This document shows positions 35,888 to 45,840 of a DNA stretch of 64,000 bases, one piece after another; position 1 is the stretch's first letter; every line of letters begins with the position of its first letter. Source of the stretch: Ectobius pallidus (Eukaryota; Arthropoda; Insecta; Blattodea; Ectobiidae); the NCBI GenBank assembly GCA_964059195.1, contig CAXKWD010000006.1:179334849-179398848 (forward strand), given 5' to 3'. The notes beneath the pieces were generated by a model. The model saw only the letters and a list, made by a program, of their open reading frames with translations, did not search any database and was not told where the DNA came from. The position numbers and the translations under genes were made by a program.

Positions 35888-36435
35888 CTGCGCATTATTT
35901 TTATTTAGAGTGGCTTTAAAATGATCTTCCCATGTGGATATAGGTATTTCTTTTGCTTGTTTTCAAGGCCACAAAGGGGTCTGTCGTTGCCTCTATTGCT
36001 ATTTTTTTGGCTTCTCCTTCCATATACTCATCTCTTTTTTCTTTTAGTAAGAGCTTGTACTCCTTCCTTTTCTCTGCGTAGCTCTTCAGTTCTTCTTCCC
36101 CCCCTTCTGTTCTGGCTTTGTGTAGAGCTTGCAGTGTTTCTTTCCGTTTGTTATAACACTCTTTTGTAAACCATGGTTGTGATTTTCTCTTCTTGTTTGT
36201 GACTATGGCATCCTGAATCAAGGTGTCCGTTAATTCAATAGCTTTATCTTGTTGATTGTCGTTGATAAGTCTCCTTGCCTCAGTTATTTTGAGTTCCCAC
36301 TATTCTGGATGTGTTATATTAATTCTCCTTGTTTTTGTGTCTTCCGTTTGTTTTGTCTCCCGTGTTTTTAGCTTTGATATTTTTAGTGTGGTCTCAATGG
36401 GGATGTGCTTTCTAATTGGTGCTGCTGAAGATTCC
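35888..36435 (-). pseudogene. LINE ORF2 linker upstream of the RT (broken)
   Basis: Encodes QPWFTKECYNKRKETLQALH and a lysine/glutamate-rich helix (35916-36221), the usual region between endonuclease and RT. A frameshift near 35955 separates it from STWEDHFKATLNKNNAQVAY, which leads into the RT with the conserved W..HF. A TAG near 36298 interrupts the frame at THPE/WELK. The endonuclease itself is absent. Confidence 0.75.
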
Positions 36436-36479
36436 CACAAGCCTTTCTCATGTGATGTCTGTACCAAGGCATTTTCCTG
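36436..36479 (+). pseudogene. C2H2 finger, first half (unit A)
   Basis: Reads KPFSCDVCTKAF, the start of a C2H2 finger with both cysteines and the conserved aromatic, and is then cut by a LINE fragment. The second half resumes at 36846. In sister copies (39830, 52195) the linker SGEKPFLCDVCTKAF is complete. Confidence 0.65.
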
Positions 36480-36845
36480 TTTCACCTGACATTTCAGAGA
36501 CGAGTCGGAAAGGTGTGAATTTGGATATACAGAGAACTTGTTTTGATCTTTTCTAGATCTTTCAAGTTATTCTTGCTGAGATTGTCCCAAATAATTTCAA
36601 GTCCATATGCTGCAATTGGTGTGATTTTTGCTTTGGACAATTTCATGGTGGATTGTGAAGATAGTTTGCTTATGCGTTGGATATCTGGCATAGCTTTAAT
36701 AGATTGTGTCAACCTGTCTTTAATATGAGTGGTGAACACTGCTGCTTGAGTTTTTAGCGGTACACATAGGTATTTAAATTGATTCACATTTTTTATTCGG
36801 GACTCACTTATCAGAAGCTATTTTAATGTGGCATCTATAGAAAAT
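36480..36845 (-). mobile_element. LINE fragment inside a zinc-finger exon (unit A)
   Basis: The minus strand encodes INESRIKNVNQFKYLCVPLK, then HIKDRLTQSIKA, PIAAYGLEIIWDNLSKNNLK and a diverged TRLVCEMSGET. It aligns with the region after motif E of the LINE at 34.3 kb (FKYLG, PIITYGIEMIWEKLS, SRLVYEL) but is clearly a different family. CATTTTCCTG (36470-36479) and CATTTCCTG (36846-36854) flank it as a probable target duplication. Truncated at both ends. Confidence 0.75.
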
Positions 36846-37745
36846 CATTTCCTGATGGTAGTACACTGAAGAGACATAATTTGCTCATACTGGAGAGAAA
36901 TCTTTCTCCTGTGATATCTGTTCCAAAGCATTTTCACAGATATCTAATCTCTAGACTCATAAGCTTACTCACACGGGAAAGAAGTCGTTTTCTTATAGTT
37001 ACTTGCAAATAATTTTAGTGTTTGTAGTAATGCTTTTATGATACATATAATTCAAATGCAATAAACTGCAGCATATTTCCATTATTATTCTTGATTCCTC
37101 TGGTTGTTAGAAACAAACGTGCTCTTTTTGCAGAATAAATACACTTGTGTTCCGTGTTTGGTGGTATGTGGGACCAACTTTTTAATTTTACACATTTGGA
37201 AACCGCTCAAAGTGCTATCGTGAGGCTTTTTTCATTTCGAACAAGAATAAAATTATGGAAATTTAATTTTTACGGTTTTTTTTTACTGGAAAAAGTGAGG
37301 AAAACTCGGAAAAAACCTAGTTTATCCACCCTGCTAGCCAAAAACCGTCAACTGACGAAAGGCATAACTTTCGATTCCGAGGAAAAACGTCCATTGTGAC
37401 AAATCCGCACGGCGCATAGTTTACGAGATAACGGGGTCTGGTCAAAAAGGCCTGGGACGAAAAGAAGTTAAATGCGTAAAAAATATCTTATTTAATTACG
37501 AATACGTCCAACGCAAGAGATAAGTTCGGATTAAAAAATAAAAAAAAACATCAGGGGACCAACTTTTAATGTTAAATATATGGAGACCGTGTAAAAAGCT
37601 ATAGTACGTCTTTTTTAACGTCGGACAAGAATCTAATAATACAATGTTTCGAAATTAAAAACTGAAAAAACGTTGGGGATAAACTTTTAATGTTAAACAT
37701 TTGGAAACCGCGGCAAGTGCTATTATACGTATTTTTTCATGATAT
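36846..37745 (+). pseudogene. C2H2 finger relics and flank (unit A)
   Basis: From 36846 the finger interrupted by the LINE resumes as FPDGSTLKRHNL, loses one base, then reads HTGEKSFSCDICSKAFSQIS and, after a TAG in place of one residue, THKLTHTGKKSF (to about 36990). This keeps the C-x2-C-x12-H-x3-H plan and TGEK linkers of a classical nuclear DNA-binding zinc-finger protein. AATAAA near 37061 could be its old polyadenylation signal. From 37165 three diverged direct repeats of about 90 bp (GGACCAACTTTTTAATTTTA at 37169; related copies near 37556 and 37672) lead to the promoter-like block. Confidence 0.6.
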
Positions 37746-37983
37746 ATAGTTCTAATTACTATGGTTCCAATTACTATGGATATATTCCATGGTAGTTAGA
37801 TAGATGTAACATAGCATTCTAATTACTATGGTTATATTCCATGGTAGTTAGATAGACGTAACATAGCCTTCTAATTACTATGGTTTAGTCGCCATATTTG
37901 TTTCCTTAATAACAACGAATCACAACTGAGAACGTGAATAGCTGATAAAATGGCTGCCGGCTGCAGCAGACGAAAATTCTTCT
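37746..37983 (+). promoter_or_regulatory. Promoter-like block with 52-bp direct repeats (unit A)
   Basis: TTCTAATTACTATGG recurs at 37750, 37817 and 37869, the last two copies spaced 52 bp apart, each followed by CCATGGTAGTTAGATAGA-type sequence. A conserved AAAATGGCTGCCGGCTGCAG follows at 37948, resembling a YY1/Pho-like site that overlaps a start codon in many animal promoters. No TATA box was found. Promoter function is inferred only from layout and from its position ahead of a conserved frame. Confidence 0.35.
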
Positions 37984-38460
37984 ATGTTTCTAGTTGTTAT
38001 TGGAGAGCAATTTTTGTGCGATTGTAATCATGTAATTCTTTCCTGGTGGTGCGCCCCTATCGTCAGAGACGGAAACCACAAATGTGAGTACAGTTCCAGA
38101 TTTGTTCATGGAACAAATTACTCCAGAGTCAATAGAGAAACTGTTATGGCAGTATCTGAAGAAGAACTTTCCTTAATGAATCCATGATGGTAATTGCAAC
38201 AATAGTTGCTGGAGAGTAATTTTAGTGCAATTATAATAATGTAATTCTTTCCGATAGAGTATAGTTTATCATATGATACTGGTGGTGCGCCCCTATCGTC
38301 AGAAACGGGAACCACAAATGTGAGGACAGTTCCAGGTTTCTTCAGGGAACACGAAACAAATTTCAGAGATTTATTTTGAGGGTTGGCAAGTGTCGTATCA
38401 ACTGGGTCGTTACAGAAGGCGTAATGGCTGACAAAATGTATTTTAGGGCTAAATTCATGC
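37950..38460 (+). pseudogene. Possible first exon(s) of the repeated gene (unit A)
   Basis: The ATG at 37950 opens MAAGCSRRKFFYVSSCYW and stops after 25 codons. Downstream, an open stretch (about 38045-38185) encodes GGAPLSSETETTNVSTVPDL then FMEQITPESIEKLLWQYLKK before a stop. A diverged second copy of the same cassette follows at about 38205-38460 (GGAPLSSETGTTNVRTVP). An acceptor-like pyrimidine tract and CAG precede both copies. The reading is plausible as N-terminal exons of the zinc-finger gene, but no known domain is recognised and the frame is broken. Confidence 0.4.
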
Positions 38461-39838
38461 AGTTATTTCTCTTTATTTTCATTTACGAACCATTTATAAA
38501 GCCATGTTGCATGTGAAAAAATTCTGTAAAAATTCCTGAACGATTTGAGTGGTTTATCAGATCCATAAAAAGATTTGGTTTTCATATAAATCGCAAACTT
38601 AGCTAAACTGCTCTTACGGCCTTTCTATATAGGTATAAGTGCACTTTAGATAAGTTTAAGATTTATATGAAAACCAAATTTTTTATGGATGTGGAAAACA
38701 ACTCAGACTGTTCAGGAATTTTCACAGAATTTTTTCAAACGCCTTGTATCTGTCACGAAAGCCTAGAAAAACAGTAATTAAAGTCGTCATTTTTCCAATA
38801 TAAAATCTTAGTAATGTCTATCACGCCCATTTGATGATTAAACCAAAATCGGTCTTGATGGCACAAATTAAAAATGTAAGCTTTTGTTTTGTATAATTTT
38901 CGGTAGGGATAAACAAAAGGAACTTCCACAATCGTGAGATATGTTTAAAATAATTAGGCCTAAGCGCATATGACGGTAAATTGCAGCATATGTTATTAGA
39001 ATTTAAGCTTCTTTTTTTTTAATATAACTTTCGGTCCGGATAAAAGTTAGGAACATTACAATAATTTGTAATGTTTGCAATAGTTAAGCGGAAGTGAATA
39101 CGATGTTAAATTGCAGAATATATAGTTTTAGTGTATCAGAAATCATAAATTTTAAAATCAATGTCTGAGAAAAACCCTTTGCATGTGGTATCTTTAAGAA
39201 GTAATTCACCGCACAATTACTTTTCTTTTGATTTGAGATTACGCTCATATAAGTGTCAATGCATGACTCTCTATTGCATGTTAATTTCCACATAAGTAAG
39301 GTAAAAGTAATACAACATTAATATCGAAAACCCAGGAGTATGCGTACGAAAAAACTGGAAATCCGAACTAAATCCAACTCCACAAGCAAGTTTCAGAGAT
39401 TTCTTTGGAGGGTTGGCCAACGTCGTATCAACTGGGCCGTTACAGAAGGGGCAGAAAAAATGTATTTTACGGCAAAATTCATGCTGTTAAATTGTCAAAT
39501 TGCCCAATGTAGCTAGTAAACTATGCACAAAGAGAGATTCCGAAAGAAACAAATTGGAGATTCATAAAGCTACTCGCACACAGTAGTCTTCTCTAAGCGC
39601 TGTGCATACAAAAGCATTTCCAAAGAAGGGTCCTGTAGAGAATCATTATCAGAACCCATACCAGAGAAAAATCATTGTCGTTTGAAGTTTGTACAAAGGT
39701 ATTTGTGTACAAGAAGTAAGCTCAGAACTAATCGGCTTACTCATACTGGAGGGACACTATTTTATGTAGTGTCTGCGGCAACATGATTTCTCAAAGAAAA
39801 GACCTGGGAACAAATCGGGTTTTAAATTCCGGAGAGAA
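38461..39838 (+). repeat. Zinc-finger module and finger relics (unit A)
   Basis: Palindrome (38512-38738), then module sequence with a finger relic VGEKPFACGIFKK at 39160-39210 and the KFQRFLWRVGQRRINWAVTE stretch (39385-39460). The region 39650-39838 encodes finger debris: EVCTKVFVYKKSKLRTNRLT then HTGGTLF, and SGEKPF. Cysteine-to-Phe, His-to-Asn and stop changes make it nonfunctional. Confidence 0.6.
38512..38738. repeat. Long palindrome (hairpin-forming), unit A
   Basis: Arms of about 95 bp: ATTCCTGAACGATTTGAGTG and GGTTTTCATATAAATCGCAA on the left face CTCAGACTGTTCAGGAAT and TTTATATGAAAACC on the right, around a loop of about 35 bp (GCTCTTACGGCC...). Unit B retains it. Units C and D lost the right arm and loop at the same joint. 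Confidence 0.8.
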
Positions 39839-39877
39839 GCCTTTCTTATGTGATGTCTGTACCAAGGCATTTTCCTG

Positions 39878-40242
39878 TTTCACCTGACATTTCACAGACG
39901 AGTCGCAAAGGTGTGAATTTGGATATACACGAACTTGTTTTGATTTTTTCTAGATCTTTCAAGTTATTCTTGCTGAGATTGTCTCAAATAATTTCACGTC
40001 CATATGCTGCAATTGGTGTGATTTTTGCTTTGGACAATTTCATGGTGGATTGTGAAGATAGTTTGCTTATGCGTTGGATATCTGGCATAGCTTTAATAGA
40101 TTGTGTCAACCTGTCTTTAATATGAGTGGTGAACACTGCTGCTTGAGTTTTTAGCGGTACACATAGGTATTTAAATTGATTCACATTTTTTATTCGGGAC
40201 TCGTTTATCAGAAGCTATTTTAATGTGGCATCTATAGAAAAT
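39878..40242 (-). mobile_element. LINE fragment inside a zinc-finger exon (unit B)
   Basis: Same fragment and same junctions as at 36480-36845 (ATTTTCCTG before, CATTTCCTG after), so the insertion predates duplication of units A, B and D. It reads AAYGREII where unit A reads AAYGLEII. Confidence 0.72.
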
Positions 40243-41913
40243 CATTTCCTGATGGTAGTACACTGAAGAGACATAATTTGCTCATACTGGAGAGAAATCC
40301 TTCTCCTGTGATATCTGTTCCAAAGCATTTTCACAGATATCTAATCTCTAGACTCATAAGCTTACTCACACGGGAAAGAAGTCGTTTTCTTATAGTTACT
40401 TGCAAATAATTTTAGTGTTTGTAGTAATGCTTTTATGATACATATAATTCAAATGCAATAAACTGCAGCATATTTCCATTATTATTCTTGATTCCTCTGG
40501 TTGTTAGAAACAAACGTGCTCTTTATGCAGAATAAATACACTTGTGTCCCGTGTTTGGTGGTATGTGGGACCAACTTTTTAATTTTACACACTTGGAAAC
40601 CGCTCAAAGTGCTATCGTGAGGCTTTTCTCATTTCGAACAAGAATAAAATGATGGAAATTTAATTTTTACGTTTTTTTTTACTGGAAAAAGTGAGGAAAA
40701 CTCGGAAAAAAACTCGTTTATCCACCCTGCTAGCCAAAAACCGTCAACTGACGAAAGGCATAACTTTCGATTCCGAGGAAAAACGTCCATTGTGACAAAT
40801 CCGCACGGCGCATAGTTTACGAGATAACGGGGTCTGGTCAAAAATGCCTGGGACGAAAAAAAGTTAAATGCGTAAAAAATAACTTATTTAATTACAAATA
40901 CGTCCAGCGCAAGAGATAAGTTCGGATTAAAAAATAAAAAAAAACATCAGGGGACCAACTTTTAATGTTAAATATATGGAGACCGTGTAAAAACTATAGT
41001 ACGTCTTTTTTAACGTCGGACAAGAATCTAATAATACAATGTTTCGAAATTAAAAACTGAAAAAAAACGTTGGGGATAAACTTTCAATGTTAAACATTTG
41101 GAAACCGCGGCAAGTGCTATTATACGTATTTTTTCATGATATATAGTTCTAATTACTATGGTTCCAATTACTATGGATATATTCCATGGTAGTTAGATAG
41201 ATGTAACATAGCATTCTAATTACTATGGTTATATTCCATGGTAGTTAGATAGACGTAACATAGCCTTCTAATTACTATGGTTTAGTCACCATATTTGTTT
41301 CTCTCCTTAATAACAACCAATCACAACTGAGAACGTGAATAGCTGATAAAATGGCTGCCGGCTGCAGCAGACTCAAAATACTTTCATGTTTCTAGTTGTT
41401 ATTCGAGAGCAATTTTTGTGCGATTGTAATCATGTAATTCTTTCCTGGTGGTGCGCCCCTATCGTCAGAGACGGAAGCCACAAATGTGAGTACAGTTCCA
41501 GATTTGTTCATGGAACAAATTACTCCAGAGTCAATAGAGAAACTGTTATGGCAGTATCTGAAGAAACACTTTCCTTAATGAATCCATGATGGTAATTGCA
41601 ACAATAGTTGCTGGAGAGTAATTTTAGTGCAATTATAATAATGTAATTCTTTCCGATAGAGTATAGTTTATCATATTATACTGGTGGTGCGCCCCTATTG
41701 TCAGAAACGGGAACCACAAATGTGAGGACAGTTCCAGGTTTCTTCAGGGAACACGAAACAAATTTCAGAGATTTATTTTGAGGGTTGGCAAGTGTCGTAT
41801 CAACTGGGTCGTTACAGAAGTCGTAATGGCTGACAAAATGTATTTTAGGGCTAAATTCATGCAGTTATTTCTCTTTATTTTCATTTACGAACCATTTATA
41901 AAGCCACGTTGCA

Positions 41914-42307
41914 TGTGAAAAAATTTTGTAAAAATTCCTGAACGATTTGAGTGGTTTATCAGATCCAGTGGCGGACGCAGAGGGGGGGATAGGGGGGTTA
42001 CATCCCCCCCCGAAATTTGAAAAAAGGCTATATATGTACTCTAAGTGGCCAGTTTTATAAACTAATTGTATATGTAAGTTGAAAGTCAAATCCCCCCCCG
42101 AAAAAAAGTCTGCGTCCGCCACTGATCAGATCCATAAAAAGATTTGGTTTTCATATAAATCGCAAACTTAGCTAAACTGCTCTTACGGCCTTTCTATATA
42201 GGTATAAGTGCACTTTAGATAAGTTTAAGATTTATATGAAAACCAAATTTTTTATGCATGTGGAAAACAACTCAGACTGTTCAGGAATTTTCACAGAATT
42301 TTTTCAA
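41914..42307. repeat. Long palindrome interrupted by hAT-like MITE (unit B)
   Basis: Homologous to 38512-38738, with a 159-bp hAT-type insert plus its 8-bp duplication in the left arm. The arms otherwise pair as in unit A. Confidence 0.75.
41966..42124. mobile_element. hAT-like MITE 2 (159 bp)
   Basis: Perfect inverted ends CAGTGGCGGACGCAG and CTGCGTCCGCCACTG are flanked by ATCAGATC on both sides (41958-41965, 42125-42132). Long G and C runs lie just inside each end. Units A (38553), C and D show the empty site TTATCAGATCCATAAAAAG, which proves insertion after the units separated. Confidence 0.92.
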
Positions 42308-42386
42308 ACGCCTTTGTATCTGTCACGAAAGCCTAGGAAAACAGTAATTAAAGTCGTGATTTTCCCATATAATGTTTCGGTAATGT

Positions 42387-43105
42387 CTATAAAAAAATTA
42401 AAACATTGAAAATACAAAATTTAAAAAATCTTAAAATCCAAAATTCAAAATATCAAAATCAAAAATTTAAAAATTCAAAGATCCAAAACTTAAATAATCC
42501 AAAATTCAAAAATCCAAAATTACAAATTAAAAAATTCAAAGATAAAAAATTCAAAAAACCAAAATTTTAAAAATACAAAAATTAAAAATAATAAATCCAA
42601 AATTTAAAAATCCAAAATTTTAAAAATATAAAATCCAAAATTTTAAAAACAATAAATCCATAATTTAAAAATCCAAACAACCAAAATTAAAAAAACCAAA
42701 GATCAAAAATTTAAAAATCCGAAATTTAAAAAATAAAAAAATCTAAAATTTAAAAAATTATAGATCCAAAATTTAAAAAATTATAAATCCAAACATCAAA
42801 CATTCAAAAATCAAAGATCCAAAATTTAAAAAATTTAAAAATCCAAGATTAAAAATTCATAATTTAAAAATCTAAAAATCCAAAATTTAAAAATCCAAGA
42901 ATTAAAGAAATTTAAAGATCTAAAATTTAAAAATCCAATATTAAAAAATCCAAAGTTCCAAAAATTAAAAAAATAAAAGATAAAAAATTAAAAGAATCAA
43001 AATACCAAAATTTAAAAAGTCCAAAAACCCAATATTAAAAAGTGCAACAATCCAACATTGAAAAAACCCAATAATTCAAAATTGAAAAAATCAAAAAATT
43101 AAATA
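42387..43105. repeat. AT-rich degenerate array (copy 1)
   Basis: About 720 bp of loosely periodic sequence built from AAAATCCAAAATTTAAAAAT with a step of roughly 10 to 20 bp. It has almost no G and no coding content. Related to 55500-56108, which lacks an internal stretch of about 110 bp. Confidence 0.85.
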
Positions 43106-43690
43106 AGTTTCACTACTGTCGCGTGGCTTTGCACGGACACTTTTTTTAAATGTTAGAACTGTTCATCCTTTTCATTGCAAAAAATAAATCAAGAAATAAT
43201 CGAGCAAATTATTTAAATGTTTAATTTTCTCCAATACATATTCCCTGTTGCAACATAGCTGCTTACAGCTTTCAAAATTAGGCCTATTGTATTCTTTGTT
43301 GGCTGATAGAAATTAATTACGTGTTTCTCATATCAATATACGTGAAAAATGAATTAACGTATTTATTTGTGTATTTTTATAAGTGGTAGATGTTGGGATT
43401 TTTGCGGGGATACTGTGGTAATTCTTTTTAACCAGTAGATGAATATAAAATGGAAAGGGGAAATTAAACATTTAAATCACTTTCTCGGCTATTTATTGAT
43501 TTATTTTTTGCATTGAAAAGGTCTAACATTGTTTTAAAATGTGAATGAAATCGAGAAGGTCCTAATAACTTAATGGTCTTTAGCGTGCAGGTACTTGGTT
43601 TCTTCCATGCAGGACCAGACGCAACTAGTCGCACATACAGGCCTCACATTTGGCAGAGACTTTACAAGGGAAGAAGTCATTCCAGTTAGT
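43106..43690. other. Unique-looking AT-rich spacer (duplicated at 56.1 kb)
   Basis: No gene or known element seen. It includes GTCGCGTGGCTTTGCACGGA just after the array and, near 43571-43690, a sequence whose complement (GTGCGACTAGTTGCGTCTGG) occurs in inverted orientation around 55255. Nearly identical to 56109-56705. Confidence 0.6.
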
Positions 43691-45330
43691 ATACAGTTCA
43701 ATGGATAACACAAATTAGAATGTAAGCTTTTGTTATGTATATTTCTCGGTACGGATAAACATAACTGACGATTGCGGAAGTTCCTTTTGTTTAAAATAAT
43801 TAGGCTTAAGCTCATATGATGCTAAATTGCAGCATATGTTAGAATTTTAGTTTTTTTTAAATATAATTTTTGGTCCGGATAAAAATTTGGAACATTGCAA
43901 TAAACTGTAATGTTTGCAATAGCTATGCCGAAGTGTATACGATGTTAAATTGCAGAATATATCGTTTTAGGGCTGCAGAAATCATAAATTTATATATTCT
44001 CGTTGGAGAAAAAGCTATTGCATGTGGTGTCTGTAAGAAGTCATTGCTTTTGTTTTGTGATTACGGTCTTATGAGTATCAACGCATCACCCTCTATTGCA
44101 TGTTAATTTCCACATAAGTAAAGTAAAAGTAATACAACATTAATATGGAAAATCCAGGAGTATGCGAACGAAAAAAAAGGAAATCCGAACAAATTATTTG
44201 AACCAACGAATGAACCTTTATAATTGATTGCTTATTCAATTGAAAACAGCACACAGAATTCAGATAATACAGGAGACGAGTCTCTCTTTAGACATATGCT
44301 CCAAGACATTTTCTGATAAAAGAATACCCAAAGAGACATTAGTTAATTAAAAAGCCAGCAGGATGTGTACGAAAAAAACGAAAATATGAACGAAATTGAA
44401 CTCCACGAAACAAAATACAGAGATTTATTTGGAGGTTTGGAAAATGTCGTATCAACTTGGTCGTTACAGAAGGGATCATATTTGACAAAATGTATTTTAC
44501 GGCTAAGTTCATGCAGTTATTTCTCTTTATAAATACTCCGTAAATAAAAATAAAGCAATGTTGCATGTGAAAAAATTCTGTCCTTTGTTTCTGTCACGAA
44601 AGCCTACAAAAACAGTTATTAATGTCGTCGTTTTTCCCATATTATATCTCAGTAATGTCTTTCACGCCCATTTGATGATTAAACCAAAATTGGTCTTGAT
44701 AAGACAAATTAGAATGTAAGCTTTTGTTTTGTATAAGTTTCGTTAGGGATAAACAAAACGAACTTCCACAATCGTGAGATATGTTTATAATAATTAGGCT
44801 TAAGCGCATATGACGCTAAATAGCAGCATATGATATTAGAATTTAAGCTTTTTTTTTTTAATATAATTTTGGTTTGGATAAAAATTATGGATGTTTATAG
44901 TAATCTGTAATGTTTATAATAGTTAGGCCGAAGTGTATAGGGATGTTAAATTGAAGAATATATCGTTTTAGGGCTGCAGAAATCAGAAATTATAATATTA
45001 ATGAGGGAGATAAACTTTTTGCATGTGGTATCTGTAAAAAGTCATTCACTGCACATGAGAGTCAACGCATCACCCTCTATTGCATGTTAATTTCCACATA
45101 AGTAGGGTAAAAGTAATGCAACATTAATATTGAAAATCCAGGAGTATGCGTACGAAAAAGAAAAGAAATCCGAACTAAATCCAACTCCACAAAGCAAGTT
45201 TCAGATATTACTTTGGAGGGTTGGCCAAGTTCGTATCAATTGGGCCGTTACAGAAGGGGCTGCAAAAATGTATTTTACGGCAAAATTCATGCTGTTAAAT
45301 TGTCAAAATGCCCAATGTAGCTAGTAAACT
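43691..45330 (+). repeat. Two tandem zinc-finger modules
   Basis: The first module (about 43691-44560) has a finger relic GEKAIACGVCKKSL near 44003 and CSKTFSDKRI near 44300. The second (44565-45330) has GDKLFACGICKKSFTAHESQ near 45008 and KFQILLWRVGQVRINWAVTE at 45198-45260. The two modules are about 0.9 kb apart. Frames are interrupted. Repeated almost exactly at 56706-58328. Confidence 0.65.
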
Positions 45331-45840
45331 ATGCACTAAGAGAGATTCCGAAAGAAACAAATTAGAGATTCATAAAGCTACACGCACACAGTAAGCGCTG
45401 TGCATACAAAAGCACTTCCAAAGAAGGGTCCTGTAGAGAATCATTATGGTAACCCATACCAGAGAAAAATCATTGTCGAGTGAAATGTGTACAAGAAGTA
45501 AGCTCAGAACTCATCGGCTTACTCATACTGGAGGGACACCTTTTTTTATGTATTGTCTGTGGCAACGTGATTTCTCGAGGAAAAGACTCGTACAAAATCA
45601 GGTTATAAAATTCCGGAGAGAAGCTTTTCTCATGTGATGTCTGTACAGAGGCATTTTCCTTTCGGAGTAATCACAAACGACATCTACTCTGTCATACAGG
45701 AGAGAGGAGTTTCTCTTGTGACATATGTACCAAGACATTTTCTGATAATAGAATACTCAGAGAGGCACTAGTTTATTCATACAGGAGAGAAAGCGTTCTC
45801 GTGAGATATCTGTTTCAAAGTATTTTCACATATTTTTAGA
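45331..45840 (+). pseudogene. Best-preserved C2H2 finger relic, four fingers
   Basis: Reads SKLRTHRLTHTGG (45500-45535), then, after a damaged finger, GEKLFSCDVCTEAFSFRSNH and KRHLLCHTGERSFSCDICTK before decaying at the fourth finger. Finger three keeps C-x2-C-x12-H-x3-H exactly and a TGERSF linker. In this copy an upstream cysteine is Ser (SSEMC), whereas the copy at 58440 keeps CEMC. Such proteins bind DNA in the nucleus. The relic is too broken to act. Confidence 0.75.

Larger units (their letters stand above)
34227..36435 (-). mobile_element. Non-LTR retrotransposon (LINE), 5' truncated
   Basis: Minus-strand element with linker, reverse transcriptase and C-terminal cysteine motif. It splits the zinc-finger module: the left flank stops after GAGAATCATTAT and the right flank resumes at GCCTTTCTCATGTG. 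About 190 bp of module present in sister copies is lost at the site, and no target duplication was found. No apurinic endonuclease domain is present, so the 5' part is missing. The finger-like C-terminus (CEECVCEVCGKECERY) and RT type suggest a Jockey/Ingi/R1-group element; the clade is a tentative call. Confidence 0.85.
39839..42386 (+). repeat. Unit B of the zinc-finger gene array
   Basis: 3398 bp downstream of unit A in phase. It holds the finger half with LINE fragment (LINE at 39878-40242), finger relics (40243-40390), the 90-bp repeat trio (40560-41130), a promoter-like block (41145-41350, ATGGCTGCC at 41351), exon-like cassettes (41386-41865) and a palindrome (41914-42307) carrying a hAT element. 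It ends at about 42386, where it jumps into an AT-rich block, a deletion of roughly 0.4 kb relative to unit D. Confidence 0.8.
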
